This document shows positions 7,673 to 17,370 of a stretch of DNA of 49,249 nucleotides, piece by piece; the stretch's first letter is position 1; every line of letters starts with the position of its first letter. The position numbers and the translations under genes were made by a program. This DNA comes from Acholeplasma laidlawii (GTDB lineage Bacteria; Bacillota_I; Bacilli_A; Acholeplasmatales; Acholeplasmataceae): positions 1-49,249 of the forward strand of contig NZ_JADNRS010000013.1 of assembly GCF_015709225.1 (NCBI RefSeq), read 5' to 3'. The notes beneath the pieces were generated by a model. That model did not search any database, had not been told where the DNA came from, and was given only the letters and a program-made list of their open reading frames with translations.

Positions 7673-8896
7673 ATGAAGAAAACATCAAAAGAAGTGAAAT
7701 TAAGGCATAAAGTCTTAACAAGACTCATCGAACCCTTTGTTAGAATATATATAGTAATCAAATATAAGTTATCCTTTAAAAAATATAAGACCTTAAACAA
7801 AAAAGGTCCTTTTATCGTCTTAGCCAATCATACAGTAAATATAGACCCTATGATAATGGGGATGCAATTCCCATTTCATCTTTACTATATTGCTACTGAG
7901 CAAGTCTTTAATTTAGGATTTTTATCAAAGGTTATAAAGTTTATTGTAAATCCAATTAAAAAATCTAAATCTGTTTCAGATATGGAAACCATTAGAAAAA
8001 CTAAAAGAATAGTTCAACAAGGTGGTTCAATTGGTATCTTCCCGGAAGGAAATACGAGTTATAGTGGTCAAACCGTTCAGATTATGCCTGCCACAGTTAA
8101 ACTCATTAAAATGCTTAAAATACCGGTTATCATTATGAATATTAAGGGCATGTACCTAAGTTACCCAAGATGGGCAATTTATAAGAAAAAAGGTAAAACA
8201 GAGGCATTCATTAGAAAGATTATACTACCAGATACATATCTTGAAATGTCAGATGAAGATTTATTTTTTGAGATAGAAGACAATCTATTTGTTGATGCGT
8301 ATGCTGATCAAGAAGCTTCAGGTAATCTCTATAAGGGTAAACATATCGCACATGGTCTAGAAAAATTAATTTTTATAGATTTAATGAGTAAAAAGCCTTT
8401 TGTCACATACTCTAAAGGTAATAAGCTTAAGTCTCATGATAGTGATTTTGAATTAACTTATTTACCTAATGGTAAAGTTTTAGATAAAGATAATCAATTG
8501 CATACCTTAGTTGAAATCGAAAGACAAGTAAAAATAGCTTATTTTAATTATTATAAGGAAAATAAAGAATCTTTATTATTTGAAGAAGAAGTTCAATTAG
8601 TAAAGTCGTTTGCTACACATAAGGAGAAACTAGGGCGATATAGATTAAAACTTTTTAAAGAACGTGTATATCTTACAAATGTTGACAATACCTTAGATTT
8701 CTCATTTGATGAAATCACTAATATTGTGATGCAAGGTAAGTATCAAGTGATTATTTATTTACCTAATGAGACTTACATGATGAGACTAGATGACTATTCT
8801 AGTATCTATAAATACGTATTAACCTATCAGTATTATATGTATATTAAGGATGGAGGGACATCAATCGATGACAAGCATTTTAACTTCGGCATTTGA
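7673..8896 (+). CDS. PlsC-like 1-acylglycerol-3-phosphate acyltransferase with C-terminal extension
   Basis: The acyltransferase block carries both family motifs: the catalytic HX4D in 'LANHTVNIDPM' and the glycerol-phosphate-binding 'FPEGNTSYSG'. PlsC transfers an acyl chain to lysophosphatidate in membrane phospholipid synthesis. The usual enzyme is about 200-250 residues; this one adds about 180 C-terminal residues of unknown role. I start at ATG 7673, with a weak GGA site 7 bases upstream; ATG 7661 is an alternative without any site. TATAAT at 7637-7642 is a likely -10 box. The end overlaps the symporter gene by 29 bp, so the two are probably co-transcribed. Confidence 0.85.
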   Translation: MKKTSKEVKLRHKVLTRLIEPFVRIYIVIKYKLSFKKYKTLNKKGPFIVLANHTVNIDPMIMGMQFPFHLYYIATEQVFNLGFLSKVIKFIVNPIKKSKSVSDMETIRKTKRIVQQGGSIGIFPEGNTSYSGQTVQIMPATVKLIKMLKIPVIIMNIKGMYLSYPRWAIYKKKGKTEAFIRKIILPDTYLEMSDEDLFFEIEDNLFVDAYADQEASGNLYKGKHIAHGLEKLIFIDLMSKKPFVTYSKGNKLKSHDSDFELTYLPNGKVLDKDNQLHTLVEIERQVKIAYFNYYKENKESLLFEEEVQLVKSFATHKEKLGRYRLKLFKERVYLTNVDNTLDFSFDEITNIVMQGKYQVIIYLPNETYMMRLDDYSSIYKYVLTYQYYMYIKDGGTSIDDKHFNFGI

Positions 8897-10313
8897 TACA
8901 TGGTCATTTGTATTGTGGTTTTCAATATTATCACTGGTGATGATGTTTGGAAATATTATAAGAAGGAAAGTAATGTTATTTAGAAACCTTCTTTTTCCTA
9001 CTGCAATTATTGCAGGGTTTTTAGGTCTAGGTGTTAAATACTTATGGTATTATCTACCAGAATTAGTAAGTTTTGTTTCATCAACCTACTCATCGGATTT
9101 TTTAGTAACCGCTAAATCAAATGTCATTGATTTCAATGATTTTCTTCAAGTAATTACCTATCATGCACTCGCATTAGGCTTTATTGCAATGGGATTAAAA
9201 ACTGTTAAGGACAGTAAGACTAGAAAATATAAGGGTAGACCCATAAAAACTGGTCTACTCATTGTTAATACTTATTTACTTCAAGGTATCATCGGTTTAA
9301 TATTTACGATCATTTTAGGTTATGTGTTTACAACCGTAGCACCTTATAGTGGTCTATTATTACCAATGGGGTTCGGTCAAGGACCTGGGCAAGCTAATAA
9401 TATAGGTGGTATTTTTGAGGCTAACGGTTTTGTTGGCGGCCAAGCATTTGGTCTTGCTATAAGCACTATAGGTTTTATTTGGGCATCTGTTGCAGGTATT
9501 TTCTATATTAACCGAAGAGCTAAAGAGGGTTTAATTAAACGTACAAGTAAAGAAACTAGTCAAACACTTGAAAGCATGGTAGTTGAAGGTTCTAAAGAAA
9601 TTCCAGTAAGTGAAGCAATTGATAAAATGAGTATCCAAATTATTTTTATATTTGTTGTCTATGCTATAGCATGGGTATTTATGAGTCTTTTAACAAAACT
9701 GATTGGTGACACTTCGAGTTTTCAACAAAGTATGGTAAGTTTGGTTTGGGGTTTTAATTTCATTTTTGCTATGTTATTTGCAATTATATTTAAATTAGGT
9801 TTAAAATTTATCACTAAAAAAGGTTGGATGAAAAGAAAGTACACCAATGAATACATGTTAAATCGTTTATCTGGTGTGTTATTTGACTTTATGGTTGTAG
9901 CTTCCTTAATGTCAATTAACATTGAAGCGCTAGTGGATACTGGTTTACTCTTGACGCTATTTATAATCACTACTGTTGGTGTGTTCGCAACATATTATTA
10001 CTTACGGTATACAACTAAGAAAATTTATCCTGATTACACAATACAAGCGTTTGCTACACTATTTGGTAATTTAACGGGTACTGCACCTAATGGTATTGCG
10101 CTCTTAAGAGAAATAGATCCTAATTTTGAAACACCAGCAGCGGATGATTTAGTTACTGGATCATCATCAGCTGTAATGTTTGGTGCACCACTATTAATTA
10201 TTACAGGTATTATATATATGCCTGAGTGGTATTACCTATGGATATCATTTGTAGCACTAGTGATTTTCTTTGTAGTATTTAATTACTTTATGCTTAAAGA
10301 AAATAAAAAATAA
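8868..10313 (+). CDS. GltS-like sodium/glutamate symporter family protein
   Basis: This 481-residue membrane protein has about 11-12 hydrophobic segments and the GltS-type signature 'GFGQGPGQANNIGG' near residues 170-183, repeated in character by 'GNLTGTAPNGIALLRE' in the second half. The inverted pair of such loops is typical of GltS sodium-coupled glutamate carriers. The specific substrate is not proven. ATG 8868 is used because GGAGG lies at 8852-8856; the in-frame ATG at 8850 overlaps that site. It overlaps the end of the acyltransferase gene and is followed by a strong terminator. Confidence 0.8.
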   Translation: MTSILTSAFDTWSFVLWFSILSLVMMFGNIIRRKVMLFRNLLFPTAIIAGFLGLGVKYLWYYLPELVSFVSSTYSSDFLVTAKSNVIDFNDFLQVITYHALALGFIAMGLKTVKDSKTRKYKGRPIKTGLLIVNTYLLQGIIGLIFTIILGYVFTTVAPYSGLLLPMGFGQGPGQANNIGGIFEANGFVGGQAFGLAISTIGFIWASVAGIFYINRRAKEGLIKRTSKETSQTLESMVVEGSKEIPVSEAIDKMSIQIIFIFVVYAIAWVFMSLLTKLIGDTSSFQQSMVSLVWGFNFIFAMLFAIIFKLGLKFITKKGWMKRKYTNEYMLNRLSGVLFDFMVVASLMSINIEALVDTGLLLTLFIITTVGVFATYYYLRYTTKKIYPDYTIQAFATLFGNLTGTAPNGIALLREIDPNFETPAADDLVTGSSSAVMFGAPLLIITGIIYMPEWYYLWISFVALVIFFVVFNYFMLKENKK

Positions 10314-10329
10314 TCTACCAGACAAGTCA

Positions 10330-10370
10330 AACACTATAACTTACGTAGCTTTAAGTTATAGTGTTTTTTT
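10330..10370 (+). terminator. Rho-independent terminator after the symporter
   Basis: AACACTATAACTTA pairs with TAAGTTATAGTGTT (14-bp perfect stem), then a run of T. Confidence 0.9.
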
Positions 10371-10394
10371 ATTGTAGTATTTTTTACTTAATCG

Positions 10395-10438
10395 TTTCAA
10401 CTTTTAGTGAATTAGACTATAATAATAGTATACACTAT
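10395..10438 (+). promoter_or_regulatory. Promoter and possible operator of the MarR-ABC operon
   Basis: TTTCAA (10395-10400), a 17-bp spacer and TATAAT (10418-10423) precede the MarR gene. Just after the -10 lies the inverted repeat ATAGT-ATAC-ACTAT (10425-10438), at the expected transcription start. This is a good place for autoregulation by the MarR protein. Confidence 0.5.
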
Positions 10439-10461
10439 AAACTAAAGGAGTGTTAAAGCAT

Positions 10462-10884
10462 ATGAAAGAAACTAAAGAAGTCTTCTTAAAACAGTTAGAA
10501 GCAATTTCAAAATTAGACATGATGAAACACTTAACACCATTTTTATATGGTGAGGATGCGATGTTGTTGAAACTTTATGTAAATGAAGCAACAACACCTA
10601 AACTCATGGCTGAAACAATGGGTATTACTAAAGGTAGAGTCACTGCACTTATGAACAGTTTAAGAAAAAAAGAATATATATCAGTGATTTTAAACAAAGA
10701 AGATGCAAGATCTTATAATCTAGAGTTAACTCCAAAAGGTGCATCATATATTGAAGGTAGATTTAATTTTATTAGCAATTACTTTGATACCTTATTAGAT
10801 TATATCGGTTTGGAAGAATCGAAGGCTTTAATTATGTTGTTAGAAGTTGTAATCGGTAAAGTTAAAAAATTCGAGGTGAAATAA
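10462..10884 (+). CDS. MarR-family transcriptional regulator
   Basis: The 140-residue protein has a winged helix-turn-helix of MarR type. The recognition-helix region reads 'TPKLMAETMGITKGRVTAL', followed by 'LRKKEYISVILNKEDARSY' (the wing) and dimerising helices at both ends. MarR proteins usually repress neighbouring export genes until a ligand binds. AAAGGAG lies 11 bases before ATG 10462; a GTG at 10450 overlaps that site and is rejected. It is the first gene of an operon with an ABC ATPase (1-bp gap) and an FtsX-type permease. Confidence 0.88.
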   Translation: MKETKEVFLKQLEAISKLDMMKHLTPFLYGEDAMLLKLYVNEATTPKLMAETMGITKGRVTALMNSLRKKEYISVILNKEDARSYNLELTPKGASYIEGRFNFISNYFDTLLDYIGLEESKALIMLLEVVIGKVKKFEVK

Positions 10885-10885
10885 T

Positions 10886-11581
10886 ATGGTAAAAATGGTT
10901 GATGTTACAAAAAAATATGTTTTAGGTGAACAGGTCATTATCGCAAACGATAATGTAAGTTTTCAGGTTAATGAAGGTGAATTATGTGTTATTTTAGGAC
11001 CAAGTGGTGCAGGTAAGACAACAATACTTAACATTTTAGGCGGTATGGATGTTGCAAGCTCAGGTCAAATCATCATTGATGATAAGGATATTACTAAATT
11101 CAACTCAAGACAACTGACTAATTATAGACGTCATGATGTAGGCTTTGTTTTTCAGTTTTATAATTTAATGCCCCAACTCACCGCACTTGATAATGTAGAG
11201 ATTGCATCAGAAATCGGAAAAGATCCATTAGATGCTAAAGAAGTTCTTATTTCTGTAGGGTTAAAGGATAGAATGCATAATTTTCCATCTCAATTATCTG
11301 GTGGTGAGCAACAAAGAGTATCCATTGCACGTGCGATTGCTAAAAATCCTAAAATACTGCTATGTGATGAACCAACAGGTGCACTAGATATAGAAACCGG
11401 TAAACAAATTTTAGAATTACTTTACAACACGTCTAAAAAGTTTAATAAAACAGTTATCATCGTGACACACAATCAAGCAATTGCTGAAATTGCTGATAGA
11501 GTTATCACGGTTAAAAATGGTCATGTTGCTTCCAATAAACACCAATCCAAACCGAAACAAATCTATGAGGTCAAATGGTAA
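10886..11581 (+). CDS. ABC transporter ATPase, LolD/MacB type
   Basis: All ABC motifs are present: Walker A 'GPSGAGKT' (about 38-45), Q-loop 'VFQFYNL', signature 'LSGGEQQR', Walker B '[11 protein letters not shown]' and H-loop 'VTHN'. The signature and the motif DEPTGALD place it in the MacB/LolD/FtsE group, which powers FtsX-type permeases rather than classical importers. GAGGTG precedes ATG 10886. The last codon and stop (TGGTAA) overlap the permease start. Substrate is unknown; with a MarR regulator the pair could export peptides, lipids or drugs. Confidence 0.92.
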   Translation: MVKMVDVTKKYVLGEQVIIANDNVSFQVNEGELCVILGPSGAGKTTILNILGGMDVASSGQIIIDDKDITKFNSRQLTNYRRHDVGFVFQFYNLMPQLTALDNVEIASEIGKDPLDAKEVLISVGLKDRMHNFPSQLSGGEQQRVSIARAIAKNPKILLCDEPTGALDIETGKQILELLYNTSKKFNKTVIIVTHNQAIAEIADRVITVKNGHVASNKHQSKPKQIYEVKW

Positions 11582-13920
11582 TGAAAGCTTATCCTAAACT
11601 CATTTTAAGGGATTTTAAAAAGTTATACTCTAAGTTTGTAGCAATCGTATTCATTGTTGCTATTGGGGTTGCTTTTTTAGTTGGCTTGCTTACAACAGCA
11701 CCCAATATGAGACATACGATTGATAAGTTCTATAAAGATACCAATACAGCTGATGTTGTTATACAAAAGCATACACCTTTTACCAGTGAAGAAATCTTAA
11801 ATATTTCAAACCACTATTTAGTATCAGAAGTGATGCCATATTTTATGATAGATGAACCCATCATAGTAGATGATGTCTATCATATGTCTAGAATTGTATT
11901 ACTAGATTTTATAGAAGGTGTAACAATGAACAGGCTCACCCTTGTTGAAGGTAGATTACCTGAGTTAAATGGCGATGTTATAGAGGTTGTAGTAGAAGAA
12001 AGTCAAGCATATTTATTGGATATACCTATTGGATTTACAACAACTGTTCAAGGAAAAACATTTGAAGTTGTTGGTATTGTAAATCAACCTTGGTATTTTG
12101 CATATGTCCAAGAAATATCACCTTTAAGTGGTAGACCAATTGAATCTATGATTTATGTAGACCAAACTTTTTTAGATGAGACAACGTATACAAACATTTC
12201 AATCAAACTAAAGGGCTCTAAACAACATAATAGTTTCAGTAGTGATTACCAAAACTTTATTGAAAATAGAATCCAGATTCTAACAGAAAGTTATCCGGAC
12301 TATATATTTACTACAAGATTCCAAAATCAAAGTTTTGTTAAATTTAATTCAGATGTCAAAATTGTTGAAGTTATTTCTATTATATTCCCACTATTCTTCT
12401 TTTTAATTACCGTATTAGTTACAATGTCTTCCATGACACGTATAATTTCTGATCAAAGAATTCAAATTGGTACTTTAAGATCACTTGGATATTCAAAAAT
12501 TACAATTATTACTAAATATATCATTTATGTTCTTTTAGCATCTGGTATTGGGGTTTTACTAGGCATTAGTATTGGAATTTACTCTATTCCATTTATTGCA
12601 TACAACGCTTATGTAGTAGTCTATAATTTACCACCATTAAGTATTGAGTATCATTTTATGTATATCACCTTAATTTCATCAACCATGATTTTATCTGTAG
12701 TGGTTGTAACCTACTTTAGTGTGGTGAATGTCCTTAAAGAGGCACCATCCAACCTACTTAGACATAAATCCCCAAAAGCTGGTAAAAAGATTCTTTTAGA
12801 GCGCTTTACATTCATTTGGAAACGACTTAAGTTTAAATATAAATCCACATTTAGAAATATCTTTAGACAAAAAAGAAATCTATTTTTAATGTTGGTTGGT
12901 ATATCTGGTTCTACCGCTCTTTTATTAGCGGGTTTCGGTATTAAGGATGCAGTAGAACTATCCGGAGATGCACAGTTTAATCAAATGTATAATTTTGATA
13001 TTGAGTTAGGTGTACTTCCTAATGAGACAAGCATTACTCTAATAGATACAAACGAAAAACTTAATTTAATGATACAGGTAGCATACTTTGATGAAACAGA
13101 TTACATCAATTTGATTGTGCCTGAAACATACGATGAATTAAATGATTTCTTGAGTTTTAAAGATACAAAGGATAAATCTATTGAGTTTAAAGCAGATAGT
13201 GTTTTTGTTACTAAGCAGTTCGCATTAGATCATGATATAAGCGTAGGTGATTTCATTAGTTTAGAGGTGAATGACGTTACATCTAACTTTACAGTTACAG
13301 GTATCGTAGCGTACTATTTTGGAAACAATATTTATATATCTAATGAAATAATAAAAGATGTATTTGATTTATATCTTAATAAAATTTATGTAAAACTACC
13401 AAATCTAAGTAAATCAGAGATGACGCAACTTAAAAGTTCACTCAATGATTTGGATAATGTAGTTCATGTACAGACAAAAGATGATTTAATGGCCTCATTT
13501 AAACAAACCTCATCTAGTATGAATAGCGTCATTATATTACTTGTTATTTTTGCAAGTGTATTGTCAGTTATTATCAACTATAATTTAACGCTTATTAATA
13601 TAAGTACAAGACATAAAGAAATGGCAACACTTAAAGTGCTTGGCTATGATGAAAAAGAAGTAACTGGTTATATATTTAGAGAAACATTTATGATTTCTAG
13701 TGTTGCTATCCTAATTGGTCTAATATTAGGTAGATTACTTCAATACTTTATTATCAGTCAAATCAATGTCGATGGTATTATTCTAAAAAATGATTTATAC
13801 CCATTAAGTTACCTTTATACAGCTGTACTATCTATTGTTTATTTACTTATTGTTTATGTATCTTCTATACCTAAAATTAGAAAAATAGATATGTTAGAAG
13901 CTTTAAAATCTTTCGAATAA
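11581..13920 (+). CDS. ABC transporter permease with two FtsX domains
   Basis: The 779-residue protein has a signal-anchor helix (about 15-37), a large extracytoplasmic domain, an FtsX domain with three helices (about 260-400), a second N-terminal-like helix near 433-450, a second external domain, and a final FtsX domain with three helices (about 650-775). This is the duplicated arrangement of large MacB-like permeases in Gram-positive bacteria. GAGGT at 11567-11571 is 9 bases before ATG 11581 (TAATG overlap with the ATPase stop), against 3 bases for ATG 11575. It forms one transporter with the preceding ATPase. Confidence 0.9.
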   Translation: MKAYPKLILRDFKKLYSKFVAIVFIVAIGVAFLVGLLTTAPNMRHTIDKFYKDTNTADVVIQKHTPFTSEEILNISNHYLVSEVMPYFMIDEPIIVDDVYHMSRIVLLDFIEGVTMNRLTLVEGRLPELNGDVIEVVVEESQAYLLDIPIGFTTTVQGKTFEVVGIVNQPWYFAYVQEISPLSGRPIESMIYVDQTFLDETTYTNISIKLKGSKQHNSFSSDYQNFIENRIQILTESYPDYIFTTRFQNQSFVKFNSDVKIVEVISIIFPLFFFLITVLVTMSSMTRIISDQRIQIGTLRSLGYSKITIITKYIIYVLLASGIGVLLGISIGIYSIPFIAYNAYVVVYNLPPLSIEYHFMYITLISSTMILSVVVVTYFSVVNVLKEAPSNLLRHKSPKAGKKILLERFTFIWKRLKFKYKSTFRNIFRQKRNLFLMLVGISGSTALLLAGFGIKDAVELSGDAQFNQMYNFDIELGVLPNETSITLIDTNEKLNLMIQVAYFDETDYINLIVPETYDELNDFLSFKDTKDKSIEFKADSVFVTKQFALDHDISVGDFISLEVNDVTSNFTVTGIVAYYFGNNIYISNEIIKDVFDLYLNKIYVKLPNLSKSEMTQLKSSLNDLDNVVHVQTKDDLMASFKQTSSSMNSVIILLVIFASVLSVIINYNLTLINISTRHKEMATLKVLGYDEKEVTGYIFRETFMISSVAILIGLILGRLLQYFIISQINVDGIILKNDLYPLSYLYTAVLSIVYLLIVYVSSIPKIRKIDMLEALKSFE

Positions 13921-13939
13921 TCAAAATGGTCAATTACTT

Positions 13940-13947
13940 GGTATAAT
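13940..13947 (+). promoter_or_regulatory. Extended -10 promoter element
   Basis: TTGGTATAAT contains TG-N-TATAAT, an extended -10 box about 40 bp before the esterase gene. I see no convincing -35 box. Confidence 0.45.
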
Positions 13948-13988
13948 AAGCATAGTATGTAAATACTAATCATTAGGGGAGAAAATGT

Positions 13989-14957
13989 ATGAAGTCTAAA
14001 GATCAGGCAATAGATTCTGAATTGAGACTCACAGGTAAGTTTATTCGTTTTTTTACGCCTTCGTTTAAAGTAGGTACATTGAAACTTGCCAAAAAACTTA
14101 CGGGTGCTTTAAAAGGTAAAGTACCAACAAAACTTTTTTATGAAGAAGTATATATACCAAGATTAGATGGCACATTTTTAAGACTTACTGTATATGCACC
14201 GATAAAAAGAAAATACAATGCACCAGGGCTTCTTTATATGCATGGTGGTGGTTACGGTTTAGGCATTCCTGAGATGAATGAGAAGTTATTTAAACTACTT
14301 ATTGATGAAACAGGTTGTGTCATTATCTCACCAGATTACACCTTATCAGTTGAAAAACCATATCCAGCAGCCATAGATGATTGTTATCTAGCACTTTTAT
14401 GGATGAAGAAAAATCATCTGAGCTATATGATTAACCCTAATCAACTCATGATTGCAGGTGATTCTGCAGGTGGTGGCTTAACTGCGGCATTAGCACTACT
14501 TGCTAGAGATAAAAATGAAGTTCAAATTGCATTTCAAATGCCACTTTATCCAATGATTGATGATCGTATGAACACACCATCAGCGATTAACAATGATGAT
14601 CCAGTATGGAACTCTAAGCAAAACAAACTTGCTTGGGAACTTTATTTAGGTGAATTGTTTGGTAAAGATGAAGTACCTTATTATGCGGCACCAGCAAGAG
14701 CTCAGAATTTAAAGAATTTACCACCAACCATGACTTATGTTGGTAGTGTAGAACCTTTTTTAGATGAGACTATCGATTTTGTTTCAAGACTCAAATTACA
14801 AGGCAATGAAGTCAATTTTAAAATTTTTGAAGGTGGATATCACGCATTTGATATCCTTAGTGATAAAACTCAAATTGGCATTGCTGCTAAGAACTATTTA
14901 CTAGACAGTTTTAAATATGCAATAAAAAATCACTTTAAGGAAAATAAGGACATATGA
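13989..14957 (+). CDS. Alpha/beta-hydrolase, HSL-type esterase/lipase
   Basis: The protein carries the hormone-sensitive-lipase oxyanion motif HGGG (85-88) and the nucleophile elbow GDSAGG with Ser159. The other triad residues are probably the Asp in 'EPFLDE' and the His in 'GGYHAFD'. Length (322) is usual for this group, which hydrolyses short- to medium-chain acyl esters. There is no signal peptide, so it acts in the cytoplasm. AGGGGAG precedes ATG 13989. Its TGA stop overlaps the ATG of the following pseudouridine synthase (ATGA), so the two are co-translated. Confidence 0.88.
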   Translation: MKSKDQAIDSELRLTGKFIRFFTPSFKVGTLKLAKKLTGALKGKVPTKLFYEEVYIPRLDGTFLRLTVYAPIKRKYNAPGLLYMHGGGYGLGIPEMNEKLFKLLIDETGCVIISPDYTLSVEKPYPAAIDDCYLALLWMKKNHLSYMINPNQLMIAGDSAGGGLTAALALLARDKNEVQIAFQMPLYPMIDDRMNTPSAINNDDPVWNSKQNKLAWELYLGELFGKDEVPYYAAPARAQNLKNLPPTMTYVGSVEPFLDETIDFVSRLKLQGNEVNFKIFEGGYHAFDILSDKTQIGIAAKNYLLDSFKYAIKNHFKENKDI

Positions 14958-15787
14958 GCACATTAACATTTAACATCGAAGATAAATATGTAGGTATCAC
15001 AATCAGAGAATACCTTCAAACTTATAACGTAGGAAAACCGGTTATCTACAAATATTCTTCAAACCACTGGTTTGAAGTCAACTTTAAGTCTGCGAATTCT
15101 GAATATAGACTAAAAAAAGGCGATGTGTTAAACATTCACCTTGAACCTTATGTCATGGATGACGTAGAAGACGTGGAATTAGATATTATTTATGAAGATG
15201 ATGACATTGTCATCGTTAATAAGCCTTTTAATGTCATCGTACATGATGACGGCGCATCAGAAGATCATTTAACTAGACGCGTCAATATGCATTTTCAATA
15301 TCATGGATACCATCACCAAGTTTTACCGGCACACCGTATTGATAAAGAAACAACAGGTATAGTTGTCTTTGCAAAACACTTTATTGCACTTGCATACTTA
15401 TCAAATTTATTTGAATCTAGACAAGTCGTTAAAAACTATATGTGTGTCGTTGAAAACAAAGTAAAAGATAAAATTGGATCTATTGAATCTAAGTTAATTA
15501 AAGATAGTAAATTACAAAAAATGGTTGTTTCACCACATGGTAAATTAGCGATAACACATTATGAATTAATAGGTTATGAAGCAACACGTTCAAGACTAAA
15601 GGTCCAAATTGAAACGGGTCGCACACATCAAATTAGAGCTCATATGGCAAGCATTAATCATCCGGTAGTAGGAGATACATTATATGGTGTAAGTAGTTCT
15701 AGACTATTACTACACTTTAGTGAAATTTCATTTCCAATGATACGTACAAAAAAGGTTGAACACTTTGTGTCCAACCCACCATTCTAA
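14954..15787 (+). CDS. RluA-family pseudouridine synthase
   Basis: This 277-residue enzyme has the RluA catalytic motif 'HRIDKETTGIVVFAK' with the nucleophilic Asp at 130, and the C-terminal 'GRTHQIRAHMASINHPVVGD' that lines the uridine site. It isomerises uridine to pseudouridine in rRNA or tRNA; the exact site cannot be read. The start overlaps the esterase stop by 4 bp. Its end overlaps the end of the opposite-strand RsuA-type gene by 4 bp, so the two pseudouridine synthases converge stop-to-stop. Confidence 0.92.
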   Translation: MSTLTFNIEDKYVGITIREYLQTYNVGKPVIYKYSSNHWFEVNFKSANSEYRLKKGDVLNIHLEPYVMDDVEDVELDIIYEDDDIVIVNKPFNVIVHDDGASEDHLTRRVNMHFQYHGYHHQVLPAHRIDKETTGIVVFAKHFIALAYLSNLFESRQVVKNYMCVVENKVKDKIGSIESKLIKDSKLQKMVVSPHGKLAITHYELIGYEATRSRLKVQIETGRTHQIRAHMASINHPVVGDTLYGVSSSRLLLHFSEISFPMIRTKKVEHFVSNPPF

Positions 15788-16566
15788 TGATTAATTTTAT
15801 TGTTTAATTCTTTTAATTCGTCACTTGTTAGATAACGCCAATAACCAACAGGTAAATCACCTAAGGTTAAGTGCATAATTCTAACGCGTTCAAGTGATTC
15901 AACACGGTAACCTAAACTATCCGCCATACGTCTAATTTGACGGTTTAATCCTTGTCTAATTGTAAGACTAAAGGTTCTTTCATCTATAGGTTTTAAAATG
16001 GATGGCATGGTCACTTGTTTTTCATGAGCAACCGGATTATATATTTCTACACCAGATGTCATAGTTTCGATGAAGTAGTCATCATAAGGTTTATTCAATG
16101 TGACATGATATTCTTTATCATGTCCATTTTCTACCCTTAATATTTTATTAACAATACTACCATCATTGGTAAGTAGAATAAGGCCATGTGAGTCTTTATC
16201 TAATCTACCAACAGGAAATATTTTTTCTTTAAAATTCATGAAAGTAATCATGTTACCGGAGATTGCTGTATCTGTTGTAGATACAATTCCTACAGGTTTA
16301 TTAAGTAATATATAATATTTTTCTTCTAAAGGTTCGATGATGTTGTTATCTAACGTGACAACATCATTTTTTGTTATTTGCATACCCAAGAGAGCTTTTA
16401 CGCCATTGACCTTAATGCGTCCGTGCTCAATTAAACTATCTGCACCACGACGAGATGCAACACCGGTTTTAGAGATGTAAAGGTTTAAGCGTATAGATGC
16501 CTTATCATCATCCTTGATTAGATCATCATGATGTTTTTCATATTTTTTATATTGTTTTGCGAACAT
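15784..16566 (-). CDS. RsuA/RluF-family rRNA pseudouridine synthase
   Basis: An S4 RNA-binding domain (about 26-75, 'SIRLNLYISKTGVASRRGAD') is followed by the catalytic domain with 'GRLDKDSHGLILLTNDG', where Asp123 is the nucleophile, and by 'GLNRQIRRM'. The opening 'RLNLYISKTG' is like RluF/YjbC, which modifies 23S rRNA, but RluB or RsuA activity is also possible. AAGGAG precedes ATG 16566. It is a single-gene minus-strand unit, and its stop overlaps that of the RluA-type gene. Confidence 0.9.
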   Translation of the reverse strand: MFAKQYKKYEKHHDDLIKDDDKASIRLNLYISKTGVASRRGADSLIEHGRIKVNGVKALLGMQITKNDVVTLDNNIIEPLEEKYYILLNKPVGIVSTTDTAISGNMITFMNFKEKIFPVGRLDKDSHGLILLTNDGSIVNKILRVENGHDKEYHVTLNKPYDDYFIETMTSGVEIYNPVAHEKQVTMPSILKPIDERTFSLTIRQGLNRQIRRMADSLGYRVESLERVRIMHLTLGDLPVGYWRYLTSDELKELNNKINH

Positions 16567-16690
16567 TAAAGTTAAGCTCCTTAAATAAATTAGTGTAAAT
16601 GTATTTTACCAAAATAATCCATTAATTGATACACTCGCCGTATTTATAACATAATATGAATCATTATTCATAAAAAAAGATGTAACCATC

Positions 16691-16718
16691 TTGTTTTAAA
16701 ATAAAAATAAGATAAAAT
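16691..16718 (+). promoter_or_regulatory. Promoter of the acetate-transporter-like gene
   Basis: TTGTTT (16691-16696), a 16-bp spacer and TAAAAT (16713-16718) lie about 30 bp before the start codon. Confidence 0.4.
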
Positions 16719-16748
16719 GATTAAGATGATAAAAAAATGGAGGTATTT

Positions 16749-17297
16749 ATGACGAAAAAAATGAATCCGGGACCTTTAGGTTTACTGGGATTTGGAATGA
16801 CAACAATCTTGTTAAACCTAGCAAATGCAGGTATTACTGAATTGTCATTAGTAGTGATTTCAATGGGTGTAGCATTAGGTGGTCTAGCACAAATTATTGC
16901 GGGTATTTTAGAATTTAAAAACAACAATAATTTTGGTGGAACAGCATTCACAGCATACGGTTTTTTCTGGTTATCACTTGTAATGATCTGGTTATTACCT
17001 AAAGATTATCCAGCATTTACAGCGGATTTAACATCAATGGGCTTTTACTTATTACTATGGGGTGTATTTACAACATTTATGTTTATTGGTACATTCACTC
17101 ATAATACAATAACCAAACTTGTATTTGGATCACTAGCATTATTATTCTTCTTACTAGCATTAGGTGATTTCACTGCTATAAATTTAATTACGAATATCGC
17201 TGGTTATGTTGGAATTTTAACAGGTTTATTTGCTATGTATTCTGCAGTTGGACAAATTGTGAATGAAGAACTCGGCAAAAAAGTATTCCCACTATAA
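16749..17297 (+). CDS. GPR1/FUN34/YaaH (SatP) family acetate/succinate transporter
   Basis: The 182-residue protein opens with the family signature 'NPGPLGLLGFGMTTILLNL' and has six membrane helices. This family forms channels or proton symporters for acetate and succinate in the cytoplasmic membrane. ATG 16749 is chosen because GGAGG lies 5 bases upstream; the earlier ATG 16737 overlaps that site. It stands alone, with a promoter before it and the T-box leader after it. In a fermenting organism it may export or recover acetate. Confidence 0.88.
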   Translation: MTKKMNPGPLGLLGFGMTTILLNLANAGITELSLVVISMGVALGGLAQIIAGILEFKNNNNFGGTAFTAYGFFWLSLVMIWLLPKDYPAFTADLTSMGFYLLLWGVFTTFMFIGTFTHNTITKLVFGSLALLFFLLALGDFTAINLITNIAGYVGILTGLFAMYSAVGQIVNEELGKKVFPL

Positions 17298-17330
17298 TTA
17301 AGTAAATTTTACGATAAAATAATTTTAATG

Positions 17331-17360
17331 TTGTAATTTGAATTCAATTGGATTATAATG
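17331..17360 (+). promoter_or_regulatory. Promoter of the T-box leader
   Basis: TTGTAA (17331-17336), an 18-bp spacer and TATAAT (17355-17360) lie immediately before the conserved 5' end of the T-box RNA. Confidence 0.6.
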
Positions 17361-17370
17361 TTTTTCAAAG

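Noticed and set aside
16677-16692. Small hairpin AAGATG-TAAC-CATCTT as a terminator
   Set aside because: The stem is only 6 bp and no upstream plus-strand gene would use it; it overlaps the promoter of the acetate-transporter gene.
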